From: Aquisalimonas lutea
Lineage (GTDB): Bacteria; Pseudomonadota; Gammaproteobacteria; Nitrococcales; Aquisalimonadaceae
Direction: 5' to 3'
Length of the DNA: 64,000 bases
NCBI RefSeq assembly: GCF_030409225.1
Contig: NZ_JAUFPK010000001.1
Span: 1,289,026-1,353,025, forward strand
Below, piece after piece: positions 53,717 to 63,117 of this stretch. Below the pieces are notes generated by a model. That model was not told where the DNA came from. It ran no database searches and saw only the letters and a program-made list of their open reading frames with translations. Positions within the stretch are counted from its first letter, which is position 1. Every line of letters starts with the position of its first letter. The translations under genes were made by a program, and so were the position numbers.

Positions 53717-55238
53717 TCAGTGTGCTCTGAATGATGGCAGCCGGGGCGTCGCTCCGCAGTAGAGAGCGTAGCGTTGCCAGCGCGTCCTGGCAGTCTCCGT
53801 CGGCGCATGGAATGGACAGGGTCACTAGGCTTCCGTCCTGCCGTCCTGTAAGGGCGCCTTGGAGCATGTTCACTTTCACCATGAGCCGGTTGTGGGTCCA
53901 GTGGTCGGCGACCTCGTAGCCATAACCAACGCCAACGGATTGGTTGCGGTGCCGGTGCTCAAGTACCATCAAACCCCAGGATCCACCTCCATTGACTTCC
54001 TCGCTGCTGTGCTCGCGGACACGCCACTCGCCGGAGTCATAGAGCCGATTGTTGTACTGGACGAGTTCGCTGCCTTGGGTTTGAGTGGCGTAGTACCAGA
54101 TGCCGAGATCTAGATGGTTTCCATCGTTTGTATAGGTTGCCGTCACGGTCCTATCTGCACCATGCATCTGCGGGCGCCAGGCACTTCGTGGCACATTGTC
54201 GTGCAGTTTCCAGCCGCCGATGGATTCTGGGGGGTTGATGCGGGTGTCTCCGGATGCTGGCTGCGCGGACACACCGAGGTAGGTCATCGGTCCCGCGACG
54301 ACAAACACGAGCAGGGCGCTGACGATGGCCGAGCGCCCAAGCGGGTTGCTTGAGCGGCGTGCGTTGGCTGTCGGATCAGAGATGGGGGACTGCACCGGCG
54401 AGCGATGCATCAGCCGATTCGCAATGAAGAAAAACGGCACTAGTACCACCACGAACAGAATCCAGCCGAACAATTCGTGGTTGTCGACAAGGCCACTCTG
54501 CATTTCTGTCTCGTAGCCCACGAGAATGATGACGAAGATCCGCACCCAGTTGACCAAGAGCCCCATCGCAATCGCGGTGGCGTGCAGGATCAGCCACTCC
54601 CGGACGCGTGTGAAGTTCAAGGCGCTGAACAGTGTGGCCAACGTGAGTGCGATAACCAGGTATCGCAGCCCCGAGCAGGCGTCACCTACTTCGAATATCC
54701 CCACATCCAGGAGGTGAATGAAGGCTCCATCCACCCGGAAATGAATGCCACGAAAACCCAATAGGAACTGATTGACTTCTACAGCGGCGTAAACCAAGGG
54801 TTCGGTGAGGACGTTCCAGACCGGGATGGCATAGTAGATGAACCCGATCGGCAATGCCAGGTGCCAGCCTGCGCGCCAGCCTAGGAGTGCAACGATGACG
54901 GCCCACCAGAGGAAAACCACACCGAGCTGTTGAAGAATCTGGACATTGACAACGTTTGCGAGGGTGATGGAAAGCGAGGTGAGCGCTGCCAACAAGACGC
55001 CGAGGACACTGGGGTTGAGGCCGAATCGCCGATCACGGAATACGCGGTAGAGCAGGAACAAGGATAGCCCGAAAACGAAGAAACCGTGGGAGTAGGCTTG
55101 ATCAAATAAGAGCCATCGGTTACGCAGGGCACTGACCGGCTCCCAGAACACCAGCGTCACCAAGGCAAGCGCGGCTATCGCAACGGCGACGTCGGCGCGG
55201 AGGAGGGGCTGGCGGATTGAGGTCTGGGTTGTGGCCAT
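53706..55238 (-). CDS. xrtA: Exosortase A fused to EpsI domain
   Basis: Inner-membrane protein of 510 residues. Residues 15-275 hold about eight helices and the exosortase active site: Cys188 in VGDACSGLRYL, Arg233 in VNWVRI and His254 in DNHELFGW. Residues 300-505 form an EpsI-type domain (INPPESIGGW, YATQTQGSELVQYNNRLYD), in which the protein is thought to be helped in processing or in EPS assembly. The enzyme cleaves the PEP-CTERM signal after export and probably transfers the protein to a carrier. The PEP-CTERM protein at 7534 is a candidate substrate. The fusion order XrtA-EpsI occurs in several XrtA systems. It overlaps the following FemAB gene. Confidence 0.95.
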   Translation of the reverse strand: MATTQTSIRQPLLRADVAVAIAALALVTLVFWEPVSALRNRWLLFDQAYSHGFFVFGLSLFLLYRVFRDRRFGLNPSVLGVLLAALTSLSITLANVVNVQILQQLGVVFLWWAVIVALLGWRAGWHLALPIGFIYYAIPVWNVLTEPLVYAAVEVNQFLLGFRGIHFRVDGAFIHLLDVGIFEVGDACSGLRYLVIALTLATLFSALNFTRVREWLILHATAIAMGLLVNWVRIFVIILVGYETEMQSGLVDNHELFGWILFVVVLVPFFFIANRLMHRSPVQSPISDPTANARRSSNPLGRSAIVSALLVFVVAGPMTYLGVSAQPASGDTRINPPESIGGWKLHDNVPRSAWRPQMHGADRTVTATYTNDGNHLDLGIWYYATQTQGSELVQYNNRLYDSGEWRVREHSSEEVNGGGSWGLMVLEHRHRNQSVGVGYGYEVADHWTHNRLMVKVNMLQGALTGRQDGSLVTLSIPCADGDCQDALATLRSLLRSDAPAAIIQSTLNAG

Positions 55239-55351
55239 GGCCGGTATTGTCCGGTTAGTTCATGTGTGGTTTCTTGCATCCCACGTCATTATTTTACACC
55301 GCTCGCGATAATGGCGATTTCATCGAATGACGGTGATCCATTGGAGCAGCA

Positions 55352-56911
55352 TTAGAACAGTCTTGTTAGCTCCAAGGTGATGGCGTTTTCAACGTATTCG
55401 CGGTCGGCAGTATCGGATATGCGGTCCTGGCGGCGGATGGTGGCACCGGCCTGGGTTCTGCGATCGAGCATTCTCGCGATGCTCAGGCGTGCGCCGCGCA
55501 GGGTGTCGAGTTCACCGTCGCGGTTGTCGATGCGCTCCCAGGTGAGTCTGGGTGTCAGTGTCGTGCGCGGGGCGAAGCGCCACTGCCAGGAGGCGTTGAC
55601 GCCGTAGCGGCGACGCTCTTCCTCCGAGATCACCAGTTCCCGGCGGTCGTCGTACGCGGTGACGCGGAAGGTGGAGAGACCGGTTTCGTAGGTGCCCGAG
55701 GCGGTCAGGCGCTTAGTGATGGTGAGTTCCGGTTCCGGAACGTCGATCAGGCCGAATTCCTCCAGTTCCTGTATGTACTGGGGGACGCCTGCGCCGACGC
55801 GCTCCGGGATTTCCTGAGTCTCGCGGTAGTCGAGGCTTGCGGTGAAGCGCCCGCTTCGGCGGCTGATAGCGGCGAAGTAGGTTTCGCCGAAGAAACGCTC
55901 ACCGAAGCGGGCCTCGACGCTGGTGCGCGCGTCGCTCCAGCGGAAGCCGGCCTCCCAGTACTCGTTGCCGAAGCGGTCGCGGGTGCCGTCGGCGCGGTTC
56001 ACCGTCTCCAGTCCGCCCCGGGCCAACAGGGTCAGGCGGCCGATGGCGCGGTAGCCCAGCTCGATGAAGGCGTCGTCGAAGTAGGTGGGATCGTCGAGAT
56101 CATCCCGGGTTACCCGCTCGGTGCGGATGTTGCCCTGCCAGGAGAACGGATCCGCCGCGCCGGGGCTAGTTACGTTGAAGCTACCGATATGGCGTGTGGT
56201 GTCCGAAGCGTCGTCAAACATCCTTCGCCGGAATTCGTAGCGGGTCACCGAATCGCCCAGTGGCCCTAGGTCCTGGAACGCATAGGGGCTGGCCCGCAGG
56301 GTGGTGGTGTCCTGCCGGTTGCCGGTAACGAGTTCGTTGTCTTCCGTAAAGGCGCCGTTGATGGTCCTGGGCTGCTGATCGAAGCGGCCGGCTAGGTCCA
56401 GGAACAGCACATCCTGCACCAGAGTGGTGGTGTTGTTCACGTTGGCGGAGTGGAAGACATCGTTTCGGTCAGAGTCCTCCCAGTAGTGGAGGAGCTGGGC
56501 CTGATAGTCCACCTGGGTGCGCATGCGGGGCCCTACGTGGCAGAAGCTTAACGCCGGAATGATCTGGGTGATGTGGTCGGACTCTTCCTCGCCCTCCGGT
56601 GCCAGCGTGACGTTATCAGTGTAGGTCTGCCGGGCCGTGAGCGAGGGGGCGAACAGATAGGGCTGGCCTTGACGGTCGCTGATGTACTGCTCGGACAGGC
56701 CGCTGTCGCGGTCCCGCCCGCCGGGAAGGGGCAGGCGGCAGCCGGCGAGGGTCTCGGGGAGTTCCTGATCGTCGGCGAGTGCGCCCCGGAGTTCACCGCG
56801 GGTCTGGGATGCAGCGGGCTGGGCCGCTAGGGCAGCGAATCCCACGGCCGTCAGTGCGCAGGCGGCGGCGATACGGATAAAACTGCCAGTGGTAGCTGTG
56901 TTTGCACCCAT
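55352..56911 (-). CDS. PEP-CTERM system-associated outer-membrane beta-barrel protein (TIGR03016-like)
   Basis: Outer-membrane protein of 519 residues from the ATG at 56911, which lies 17 bases after the kinase stop; the frame extends upstream only through the kinase gene. The signal peptide is residues 1-36 (RIAAACALTAVGFAALAAQPAASQ). APSLTARQTYTDNVTLAP begins a repeated series of amphipathic strands and the last residues are LELTRLF, a classic barrel end. TIGR03016 proteins occur only with XrtA loci. It is likely the outer-membrane exit for the polysaccharide or its secretin-like partner, since no Wza ring barrel is otherwise encoded. Third gene after the export protein. Confidence 0.85.
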   Translation of the reverse strand: MGANTATTGSFIRIAAACALTAVGFAALAAQPAASQTRGELRGALADDQELPETLAGCRLPLPGGRDRDSGLSEQYISDRQGQPYLFAPSLTARQTYTDNVTLAPEGEEESDHITQIIPALSFCHVGPRMRTQVDYQAQLLHYWEDSDRNDVFHSANVNNTTTLVQDVLFLDLAGRFDQQPRTINGAFTEDNELVTGNRQDTTTLRASPYAFQDLGPLGDSVTRYEFRRRMFDDASDTTRHIGSFNVTSPGAADPFSWQGNIRTERVTRDDLDDPTYFDDAFIELGYRAIGRLTLLARGGLETVNRADGTRDRFGNEYWEAGFRWSDARTSVEARFGERFFGETYFAAISRRSGRFTASLDYRETQEIPERVGAGVPQYIQELEEFGLIDVPEPELTITKRLTASGTYETGLSTFRVTAYDDRRELVISEEERRRYGVNASWQWRFAPRTTLTPRLTWERIDNRDGELDTLRGARLSIARMLDRRTQAGATIRRQDRISDTADREYVENAITLELTRLF

Positions 56912-56927
56912 GGACGCGTTGCCCTTG

Positions 56928-57857
56928 TTAGTGGTCTTCGCCGTATCCATAGCCGTAGTAGCCGCCGTATTGGTCGCCGCCGGGCCCGCCCAGGGACTGG
57001 TTGAGGACCATGTTGATGGCCTTGTCCGGATTGAGTTGGTCCACGGCGGCCGAGACCTGCTGGCGCAGCGTAGAAGAGGCCTTAACGACCACCACGATTT
57101 GGCCGACGTGATGGGAAAGGGTGATTGCATCGGGGGCTGCCAGCACCGGTGGCGCATCAAAGAGGACAATGTGATGCCGGTCCGGCTCGGCGAGCTCGGC
57201 GGCAACCCGCGCCATGCGTTCGCTTGAGAGCAATTCCTCACTCAGGGCGTGACGGTGCCCGGTTGTCAGAACTGAGAGGGTCTCGATATTGGTCGGCATA
57301 ACGAGATCCATGGGATCCAGTGTCTCATCAGACAGCAAATCCAACAGGCCGGGCTGGTTGGGGGCACCGAGCACGCGTGTAAGGTGCGGTCGCGCCACGT
57401 CACCGTCCACTAGAGTGATGGAATAGTCCGGATCCCGTGCGATGCTCAGCGCCAGATTTAATGAGGTAAATGTCTTGCCCTCGCCCTCAACGGCGCTGGT
57501 GATCATGATCACATTCCCGCGTTCGAGTTCAGTGACACCACGGCCAATGGCGTTGCCGAGAAGGGGCCGTTTGATGCGACGGTATTCGTTGGCTAGCCGA
57601 TCCTCCATCGAAGCCGGTGGGTATATGCTCTGCCGGCGGAGTTGGTTGATGTCGATCTTCAGCAAAGGGCCACGAGGAATAAAGCCCGCCCGGGCGAGCT
57701 CCTTCCCTTCGCCGGTAGCAACCGGTTCACTCTCGGGGCTTTCTGGGGGCGGCGTCGCCGCTCCCGCTCCCGTGGCCTCGGCGCTGGCGGAAGCCTTGGG
57801 AGGCGGTTCCTCTTGGTGCCGCTTTTTTCGTTGTAATGCTCGCTCAATCGTGCTCAA
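56928..57857 (-). CDS. XrtA-associated tyrosine autokinase (BY-kinase)
   Basis: Cytoplasmic BY-kinase domain protein of 309 residues. It uses a TTG start at 57857: GGAGGAG lies 8 bases upstream and the TTGA overlaps the chain-length stop. Walker A is SAVEGEGKT (121-129), Walker A' VDGDVARP (150-157) and Walker B VLFDAPP (231-237). The C-terminus has the autophosphorylation cluster YGGYYGYGYGEDH with five tyrosines. Residues 10-60 are a proline/alanine/glutamate-rich linker. It pairs with the chain-length protein upstream to control EPS polymer length. The phosphatase at 48550 is the probable antagonist. Confidence 0.92.
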   Translation of the reverse strand: MSTIERALQRKKRHQEEPPPKASASAEATGAGAATPPPESPESEPVATGEGKELARAGFIPRGPLLKIDINQLRRQSIYPPASMEDRLANEYRRIKRPLLGNAIGRGVTELERGNVIMITSAVEGEGKTFTSLNLALSIARDPDYSITLVDGDVARPHLTRVLGAPNQPGLLDLLSDETLDPMDLVMPTNIETLSVLTTGHRHALSEELLSSERMARVAAELAEPDRHHIVLFDAPPVLAAPDAITLSHHVGQIVVVVKASSTLRQQVSAAVDQLNPDKAINMVLNQSLGGPGGDQYGGYYGYGYGEDH

Positions 57858-59431
57858 AACGGCATCTCCTCCATGATGGCTTGGAGCCGCTCAGCCCCGG
57901 TATCCGCGAATAGTGCACCGGCTCCGCCCGCGGCAACAAGCATCAGGGCTGCCAGGCCGAAGATGGTGATCGCCGCTAGTTTCGCCTTTCGCTGCCTAAG
58001 GGTGAGAACCAACGAAACCGAGCCAAGTACCGGGCGGCCAGTGAGTTCAGCGAGCAACGCCCGGCCTTGGAAAACCGGCCGAATCTGGTGCAGCAAATAG
58101 GCGAAGCCGCCACCCGCGCCGAAGCTCACAGGCAGTAGCGCTAGGAGATAAAGGTCCCGCGGCGGCCCTTCCGGGTTGTCCGGCGTGATGGGCGCATCGA
58201 CGACGCGCATACTCATCTGTCCGCCCGAAGCATCAGCCTCAGTGGTCATCTCTGCGGTGTTAAGGCGGTTCACAAGCGTCTGGTAACGCTCGCGGACGAC
58301 CTCGTAGTTCCGGGTCAGGTCGGTGAGCCGCGTTTCGACCTGCGTGATCTCGTCGACCTGCGCGATGAGTTGTTCGCGTCGGTCTTCCTTTTCCTCGATC
58401 TGACTCTCTAGGGCCGCGACCTCGCTCTGGCGGTCATTGAGCCGAATCTGGAGTTCCTGGTACACGGGGTTGGTTTCAACCGCGCGCGGCTCCGGTGCGC
58501 CCTCTCCGCCGCTCTCGGCAACGAGCTCCTCGCGACGCTCCTCGAGACGCTCGATCTGTGCTTGCAGGTTCTCCACGTCCGGGTGCTCCTCGGTGTAACG
58601 CAGCAGCAGGTTGTCGAGCTGTTGCCGGCTCTCACGGATTTGCTCATCAAGCGCCTGAACGCGTGGACTTGAGCCGGACTCGGGTTGTCGTTGCCCGGTG
58701 CGTAGGGCGGTGAGCTGCTCCTGGATGCTGTTCACGCGTCGCTCCGCCGTGCGCTTTTGCGTCTCCAGCTCTTGGATCTCGTCCTCAGTAGCCCGCAAGC
58801 GTTGGTAATAGTCGCGCCCACCTTGGTCGGGCAGCATGCCGACGTTGTCACGTTTGAACTCCGCAAGCCGCTGCTCCGCTTGCCGGAGCCGTTCCTCGTA
58901 ATCGTTCACCTGTTGCTCAAGGAAGTCCGTGGCCGAAGCGGCATCAGACATGGTGAGATTCATGGCCTCTTCGAGAAGCAGATCCATGACCGATTGAACC
59001 ACGCCCTGAGCGGTTTCCGGCGACTTGGACTGATAGGAAATACGATAGACGCGCTCGCGCTCGGTCTGGTCAATACTGATGTTTCGTCGCAAGCTCTCGA
59101 TCGTCTGCACTTCGTCCCCACGCGTTCGAGCGGACAACAGAAGATCATTCTCGTTGGCGATCCGCTCGACATTCTCGCGGTTGAGCAGGGTGGCCGTCAT
59201 CAAGTCGAGCCGGGCCTGGAGGTTCGGCTCGATAGCGAGGTCCTGCAGCAGCGGCTGAAGCATGGACTCCGTGTTGACTTGGACACGCGCTTCCACCCGA
59301 TACTGATCGGGCATGGTCAACACCACAAAGGCGCCGGCGAGGGCGACGAGCCAGGCGACTCCGAGCGCATACCACCGGAAGCGCCAGGCCCCACGCAATT
59401 CGCCGAGGATGAAGTTGAAGAAATCATGCAT
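57854..59431 (-). CDS. XrtA system polysaccharide chain-length determinant (Wzz/PCP family)
   Basis: Polysaccharide co-polymerase of 525 residues. A first helix (WYALGVAWLVALAGAFVVL, about 21-40) leads to a periplasmic domain starting YRVEARVQVNTESMLQPLL. Residues 165-390 form long coiled coils (for example EERLRQAEQRLAEFKRD and LQAQIERLEERREELVAE). The proline-rich VDAPITPDNPEGPPRDLY before the second helix (around 420-440) is the Wzz hallmark. A third hydrophobic stretch (about 485-510) lies near the end. It lacks its own kinase domain; that is the next gene, coupled by TTGA. It controls length and export together with the export lipoprotein encoded upstream. Confidence 0.92.
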   Translation of the reverse strand: MHDFFNFILGELRGAWRFRWYALGVAWLVALAGAFVVLTMPDQYRVEARVQVNTESMLQPLLQDLAIEPNLQARLDLMTATLLNRENVERIANENDLLLSARTRGDEVQTIESLRRNISIDQTERERVYRISYQSKSPETAQGVVQSVMDLLLEEAMNLTMSDAASATDFLEQQVNDYEERLRQAEQRLAEFKRDNVGMLPDQGGRDYYQRLRATEDEIQELETQKRTAERRVNSIQEQLTALRTGQRQPESGSSPRVQALDEQIRESRQQLDNLLLRYTEEHPDVENLQAQIERLEERREELVAESGGEGAPEPRAVETNPVYQELQIRLNDRQSEVAALESQIEEKEDRREQLIAQVDEITQVETRLTDLTRNYEVVRERYQTLVNRLNTAEMTTEADASGGQMSMRVVDAPITPDNPEGPPRDLYLLALLPVSFGAGGGFAYLLHQIRPVFQGRALLAELTGRPVLGSVSLVLTLRQRKAKLAAITIFGLAALMLVAAGGAGALFADTGAERLQAIMEEMPF

Positions 59432-59523
59432 GGTACGTCAGTCTTCCTTGAAGAGTCCGTCGCATTAGGCACGCACCACGCCGCGTCGAGGTTGTCTCGA
59501 CGAAGTCAGCGGCGAAGAATGCC

Positions 59524-60141
59524 TCAGAAGTACGCCTCCGGGATAACCAACGTATCGCCCGGCCGTAGTGCACGGTTCTGGCTCATGTCTCCGTCGTTGA
59601 TCAGATCACCAAGGCGGATATCGAGTCGCCGTGCACCACTGCCCGTTCCCCGGACCAGCTTGGCTCGATTCCCGGCGGCGAACTCGGTGAGCCCGCCGAC
59701 CTGGATGATCGCGTCCAGCACGGTCATGCCCTCACGATAGGCGATCGCCTGCGGCTGAACCGCCTGGCCGATGATCCGAACCTGGTCCGCGTACGTGCCA
59801 ACGAAATCGGTGACCATAACGGTCACCATGGGATCGCGGATGAACCGGGAGAGTTCCTGCTCAAGATGGTCGGCAAGCTCGGAGGTTGTGCGCCCCGCTG
59901 CCTCCACGTCGCGCACCATAGGCACCGAGATCTTGCCGTCCGGGCGCACCGGCAGCGATACCGATATGTCCTCGTTGTTGCGTACGTGGATCTGCAGCGA
60001 GTCACCGGCGCCAATCACATAGTCGCCCATCTCCCCTGTGTCCGCAGTGCGGTTGGCGGGGGTGCCGGTCGTTTCACATGCAGTAAGAACGCTTGCCAGC
60101 GCCACAGCGAGCGCTACCACGATTAGTCTAGCCCACCCCAT
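59524..60141 (-). CDS. XrtA/PEP-CTERM system polysaccharide export lipoprotein (Wza-like)
   Basis: Periplasmic export protein of 205 residues. The signal peptide ends in a lipobox LTAC with Cys22. The Poly_export domain covers residues 35-115 (YVIGAGDSLQIHVRNNEDI and VRPDGKISVPMVRDVEAAGR), and one SLBB-type domain follows (VRIIGQAVQPQAIAYREGMT). PGDTLVIPEAYF ends the chain. It is shorter than Wza and lacks the C-terminal outer-membrane helix, as in other XrtA systems where the barrel is a separate protein (55352). It is the first gene of the export operon, 92 bp ahead of the chain-length gene. Confidence 0.92.
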   Translation of the reverse strand: MGWARLIVVALAVALASVLTACETTGTPANRTADTGEMGDYVIGAGDSLQIHVRNNEDISVSLPVRPDGKISVPMVRDVEAAGRTTSELADHLEQELSRFIRDPMVTVMVTDFVGTYADQVRIIGQAVQPQAIAYREGMTVLDAIIQVGGLTEFAAGNRAKLVRGTGSGARRLDIRLGDLINDGDMSQNRALRPGDTLVIPEAYF

Positions 60142-60460
60142 TGGTCGTTCTCCCTGTTAGCAAATCCTTACGGCCCAGCATGTTGTCTGCCACAGGTGAC
60201 AGTCCGCGTACCATCATCCTGTGCTTTGCCTTGATGTACAAGGGCTGACGCCCTCAGCGAGCCGGCCGGGAATTGTGATATCGGCTCATGCGCACAATGA
60301 TAGTGTGACTTAGTTCACAACTTAAAGCCAAGCGTGCTGTTGGACGGTGTGTATTGGTTCCTGCGACAGGCAGGCTCGTTCGGGGTGCGTGGTCGTGCGC
60401 AAGGGGTGCGCACACGGTGTTTGCGCGTGTGCTCTGCGGTAGTGTCTCGCCAATTGACCA
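60142..60460. other. Upstream region of the export operon
   Basis: About 320 bp between the export lipoprotein and the decayed fibronectin-III relic. The promoter of the long minus-strand EPS operon is expected here. I found no sigma-54 site with correct spacing and no clear -35/-10 pair. Confidence 0.35.
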
Positions 60461-60469
60461 CAGTACCCA

Positions 60470-60954
60470 GCTCGCCGGAGTGGTCATTGAAGGAGCCATC
60501 GTGGACGCGAAACGCGAAGTAGTACTACTTGCCGCCTTCGAGGTCGGTAGTGTCGCCCGATGTATTGATCGTGTCGAGGGAGGTGGTGTAGTTGTCGCTT
60601 TCCGTGCCGAAGCCAATCTCGTAGCGGCCCGAGGCACTCGGCATGCACGGTGACCCGTGCTCGCGTGTTTCCGCAGACTTGACTACAGCGTCACCGACCC
60701 GTCACCTCTGAGGGAGGTGGCAGTAATCGAATCATTGCTATCGCCTCCTCCGCCACCGCCACACTGATGGACCCGGTGAAGATTATCATTGTCGCGAACA
60801 TCTCTGGTGGCAAAGCACCAGCGAACGGTGAACGAACCCGCGGGACATTACCGCCAGACCCGATAAACTCCTTGGCTGATGAGGCCGTCGTTGCGTCGAG
60901 TAAGACGATTATGCCAATGGTGGCTAGTGATTGGATTGGGCGATGTTTCCCCAT
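60470..60954 (-). pseudogene. Decayed fibronectin type III-domain secreted protein
   Basis: A minus-strand ATG at 60954 starts MGKHRPIQSLATIGIIVLLD ending in ASSA, a plausible signal peptide, but the frame stops at 60691. A later frame reads GRYEIGFGTESDNYTTSLDT, then GGK, a TAG stop (60525-60527) and YYFAFRVHDGS. That is the second half of a fibronectin-III repeat, where the stop replaces one codon of the usual GxTYYFAV motif. Frames do not join. Such proteins are common next to XrtA export genes, so this looks like a lost member of the locus. Confidence 0.6.
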
Positions 60955-61046
60955 CGCAGGGGCGGTCTACTCCAATTTGCACCCTGGGTGATCGAGGTGT
61001 CATGAATGGTTAGTCAGTGCATGTGGCGGGGAGAATGCTTTCTTGA

Positions 61047-62075
61047 TCAATTAGTTGACTTGTTCCGATTGACGTGGGTCAGGATCTGCCGCGAGAGCTT
61101 GGAGGTGTAGACCACATACCGTTCCAGGCGGGAGACCCGTGCTTCGAGCTTTTCGAGGCGTGCGTGGGTCGAGCCCTCCGAGCCATCGAGCGCTTGGGTC
61201 TGGTCGCGCGCATTGGTGCTGCCGAAGCCATCTAGCGATTCCTCATCGTCTTCGTCACCACGGACACCGAAGTCCTCATCGAGCTCGCTGATGACTTCGG
61301 CAACGACGTCGGTATCGATATGGTGGAGCTCCTCGAGAAAAGCCATTAGCAACAGTCGGTCACAGACCGTGTTGATTCGCCGCGGCACGCCGCCCGCGTA
61401 GTGGTGAAGCGCCGTATACGCTTCGTCACTGAACGTGGGGTCGTGCTGCCAGCCAACGCGGCGCAGGCGGTGTTCAATGTAGCCTCGGGTCTCGGCCTCG
61501 TTGAGAGGTCCGAGATGGTAGGTGGCGATCACGCGCTGGCGGAGCTGCTGCATCGACGGGCTTTGCAACGTTGCCCGGAACTCGGGTTGGCCAACAAGGA
61601 AACTCTGCAACAACGACCCATTGGCCGTCTGGAAATTGGAGAGCATGCGCAACTCCTCGACGGCCTCCGCTGGCAGGTTCTGCGCCTCGTCGACGACGAG
61701 CAAGCAGCGCTTGCCGGCACGCTGGCACTGCAGCAGATACGACTCGAGCGAGAGCAGCCGCTCAGCCTTGTTGCCCTGGAAATCGAGACCGAACGCCGAG
61801 CACACCGCGCGGAGCATGTCGTCGGCTTGCAGTTGGGTGCTCACGAGCTGCGCCGCGACCAGACGGTCACGATCGAGGTTCTCAAAGAGATTGCGTACGA
61901 GGGTGGTCTTGCCGGCGCCCACTTCGCCGGTGATCACGATAAACCCCTCCGCCTGCTCCACCCCGTACTCGAGGTAGGCCATGGCGCGCTTGTGACCGCG
62001 GCTGCTGAAGAAAAACGCCGGATCCGGGCTGAGTTGGAAGGGCTTGCCAGTAAGGTTGTAGAAGTCCTCGTACAT
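61047..62075 (-). CDS. XrtA/PEP-CTERM system-associated ATPase (ExeA/GspA-like AAA)
   Basis: AAA ATPase of 342 residues from the ATG at 62075 (MYEDFYNLTGKPFQLSPDP), the conserved start of this family; upstream in-frame ATGs extend into poorly conserved sequence. Walker A is ITGEVGAGKTTLV (48-60) and Walker B CLLVVDEAQNLP (124-135). ALHHYAGGVPRRINTVCDR is the sensor/ExeA-like segment. The C-terminus (about 285-340) is acidic and then a short coiled coil (LEKLEARVSRLERYV). Members accompany XrtA systems and probably power assembly of the export complex in the cytoplasm. It follows VanZ on the same strand. Confidence 0.92.
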   Translation of the reverse strand: MYEDFYNLTGKPFQLSPDPAFFFSSRGHKRAMAYLEYGVEQAEGFIVITGEVGAGKTTLVRNLFENLDRDRLVAAQLVSTQLQADDMLRAVCSAFGLDFQGNKAERLLSLESYLLQCQRAGKRCLLVVDEAQNLPAEAVEELRMLSNFQTANGSLLQSFLVGQPEFRATLQSPSMQQLRQRVIATYHLGPLNEAETRGYIEHRLRRVGWQHDPTFSDEAYTALHHYAGGVPRRINTVCDRLLLMAFLEELHHIDTDVVAEVISELDEDFGVRGDEDDEESLDGFGSTNARDQTQALDGSEGSTHARLEKLEARVSRLERYVVYTSKLSRQILTHVNRNKSTN

Positions 62076-62211
62076 GGTTTCCGGGTATCCGTTGTGATCG
62101 GAAGTGAGTTCGCTGAGCCCGCCATATTGTATAAGCATTCCCATCACAGACGAGGAGTCGAGGTCGAATAATGCGGAGATGCTTTCTGTTGCCAGCCGGG
62201 GTCAACCTAGC

Positions 62212-63117
62212 CTATTCACTCAGTCGCACGCGGTCCAAGTAAAGGGTGCGGTGTTCATCGAGATTCGCGGTAAAGATGGCCAACATCGCCAGATCATCCA
62301 AGTGCTGCTGGCGCTGCGCCGGGGCATTGCGGACGTCGTCAACAGCAATGGCGAGGTCGTTCCAGCCAGGCCGGAGCAGGAACCGACGATTGAATCGGTC
62401 ACTATACTCGCCACCCCGCTTGGCATTGTCATGGTCGCGAATCGATATCGTGATACTCAGTGGTGCTGCCGGATTGTAGATACTCAACTCGAGCGTATCG
62501 TAGTGACTCCAGTCGCCAAGAGAGCGGCGCAGGGTTGTCCCGGAAAAGCGGCCAGGCTTGAGATCGACCCGAAGAGAGCGCTCCCCGATCCGGGCGACGG
62601 TGTCGTCGGGCTCGCCAGCCGACCAACGGCGATGTTCGAACGTGGTGCTGAAATCGGACAGTACCGGGAACTGAATCCGTGCGACGCCGCGGTCCCAAAG
62701 GGAGATCGCGGGAGCATAGAGTTCGGCGACCAGGATGACGGCCATGACGGCGCCCAAGGCGCGCCTTGTTGCCACGGTAGGCGCGTTCAGCGCGACGGCC
62801 GCCATCGCGCCGAGGAGGTCCTGCCAGAGATCTTGCAGTCCGGCCGAGCGGCCAAACCAGGGCTGTATGAGTTCAATTGTGCCGCCGAGGGCCAAGGCAG
62901 CCAGAACCACCAGGCCCCCGCGTACGGGAAAGCGGTACGATTGCAGTGGTGGTGCTTGCATCGCCAGCCAGGCGAGCAGCGCAAAGAAGCCCACGTGAGC
63001 AAAAGTGTGCAGCTCCGGGGCGAAGGCGCGACGCCAGGTGCCGAGATCCACGAAGAACAGCGGTATCAGACCGATAATTACCAGGGCGGCGATGCGAAAG
63101 CGTACAGAGTCGGGCAC
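62212..63117 (-). CDS. VanZ-family membrane protein with C-terminal extracytoplasmic domain
   Basis: Protein of 301 residues. A GTG start at 63117 is preceded by GAAGGAAC. Residues 8-155 carry about four helices with the VanZ pattern (HTFAHVGFFALLAWLAMQA, GTIELIQPWFGRSAGLQD and DLLGAMAAVALNA). Residues 165-300 look like a carbohydrate-binding-type beta sandwich (TLELSIYNPAAPLSITISI and LLRPGWNDLAIAVDDV). VanZ-like genes are regular members of XrtA EPS loci but their function is unknown. It lies 136 bp upstream of the ATPase and 185 bp downstream of the decarboxylase. Confidence 0.85.
   Translation of the reverse strand: MPDSVRFRIAALVIIGLIPLFFVDLGTWRRAFAPELHTFAHVGFFALLAWLAMQAPPLQSYRFPVRGGLVVLAALALGGTIELIQPWFGRSAGLQDLWQDLLGAMAAVALNAPTVATRRALGAVMAVILVAELYAPAISLWDRGVARIQFPVLSDFSTTFEHRRWSAGEPDDTVARIGERSLRVDLKPGRFSGTTLRRSLGDWSHYDTLELSIYNPAAPLSITISIRDHDNAKRGGEYSDRFNRRFLLRPGWNDLAIAVDDVRNAPAQRQQHLDDLAMLAIFTANLDEHRTLYLDRVRLSE

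Noticed and set aside
55352-57241. Long frame for the outer-membrane protein beginning inside the kinase gene
   Set aside because: The extra 110 residues are overlap with the kinase; the ATG at 56911 gives a proper signal peptide.
61024-61039. Plus-strand sigma-54-like string TGGCGGGGAGAATGCT
   Set aside because: The spacing fits, but it points to the right where the next plus-strand gene is absent; the ATPase there lies on the minus strand. Probably chance.
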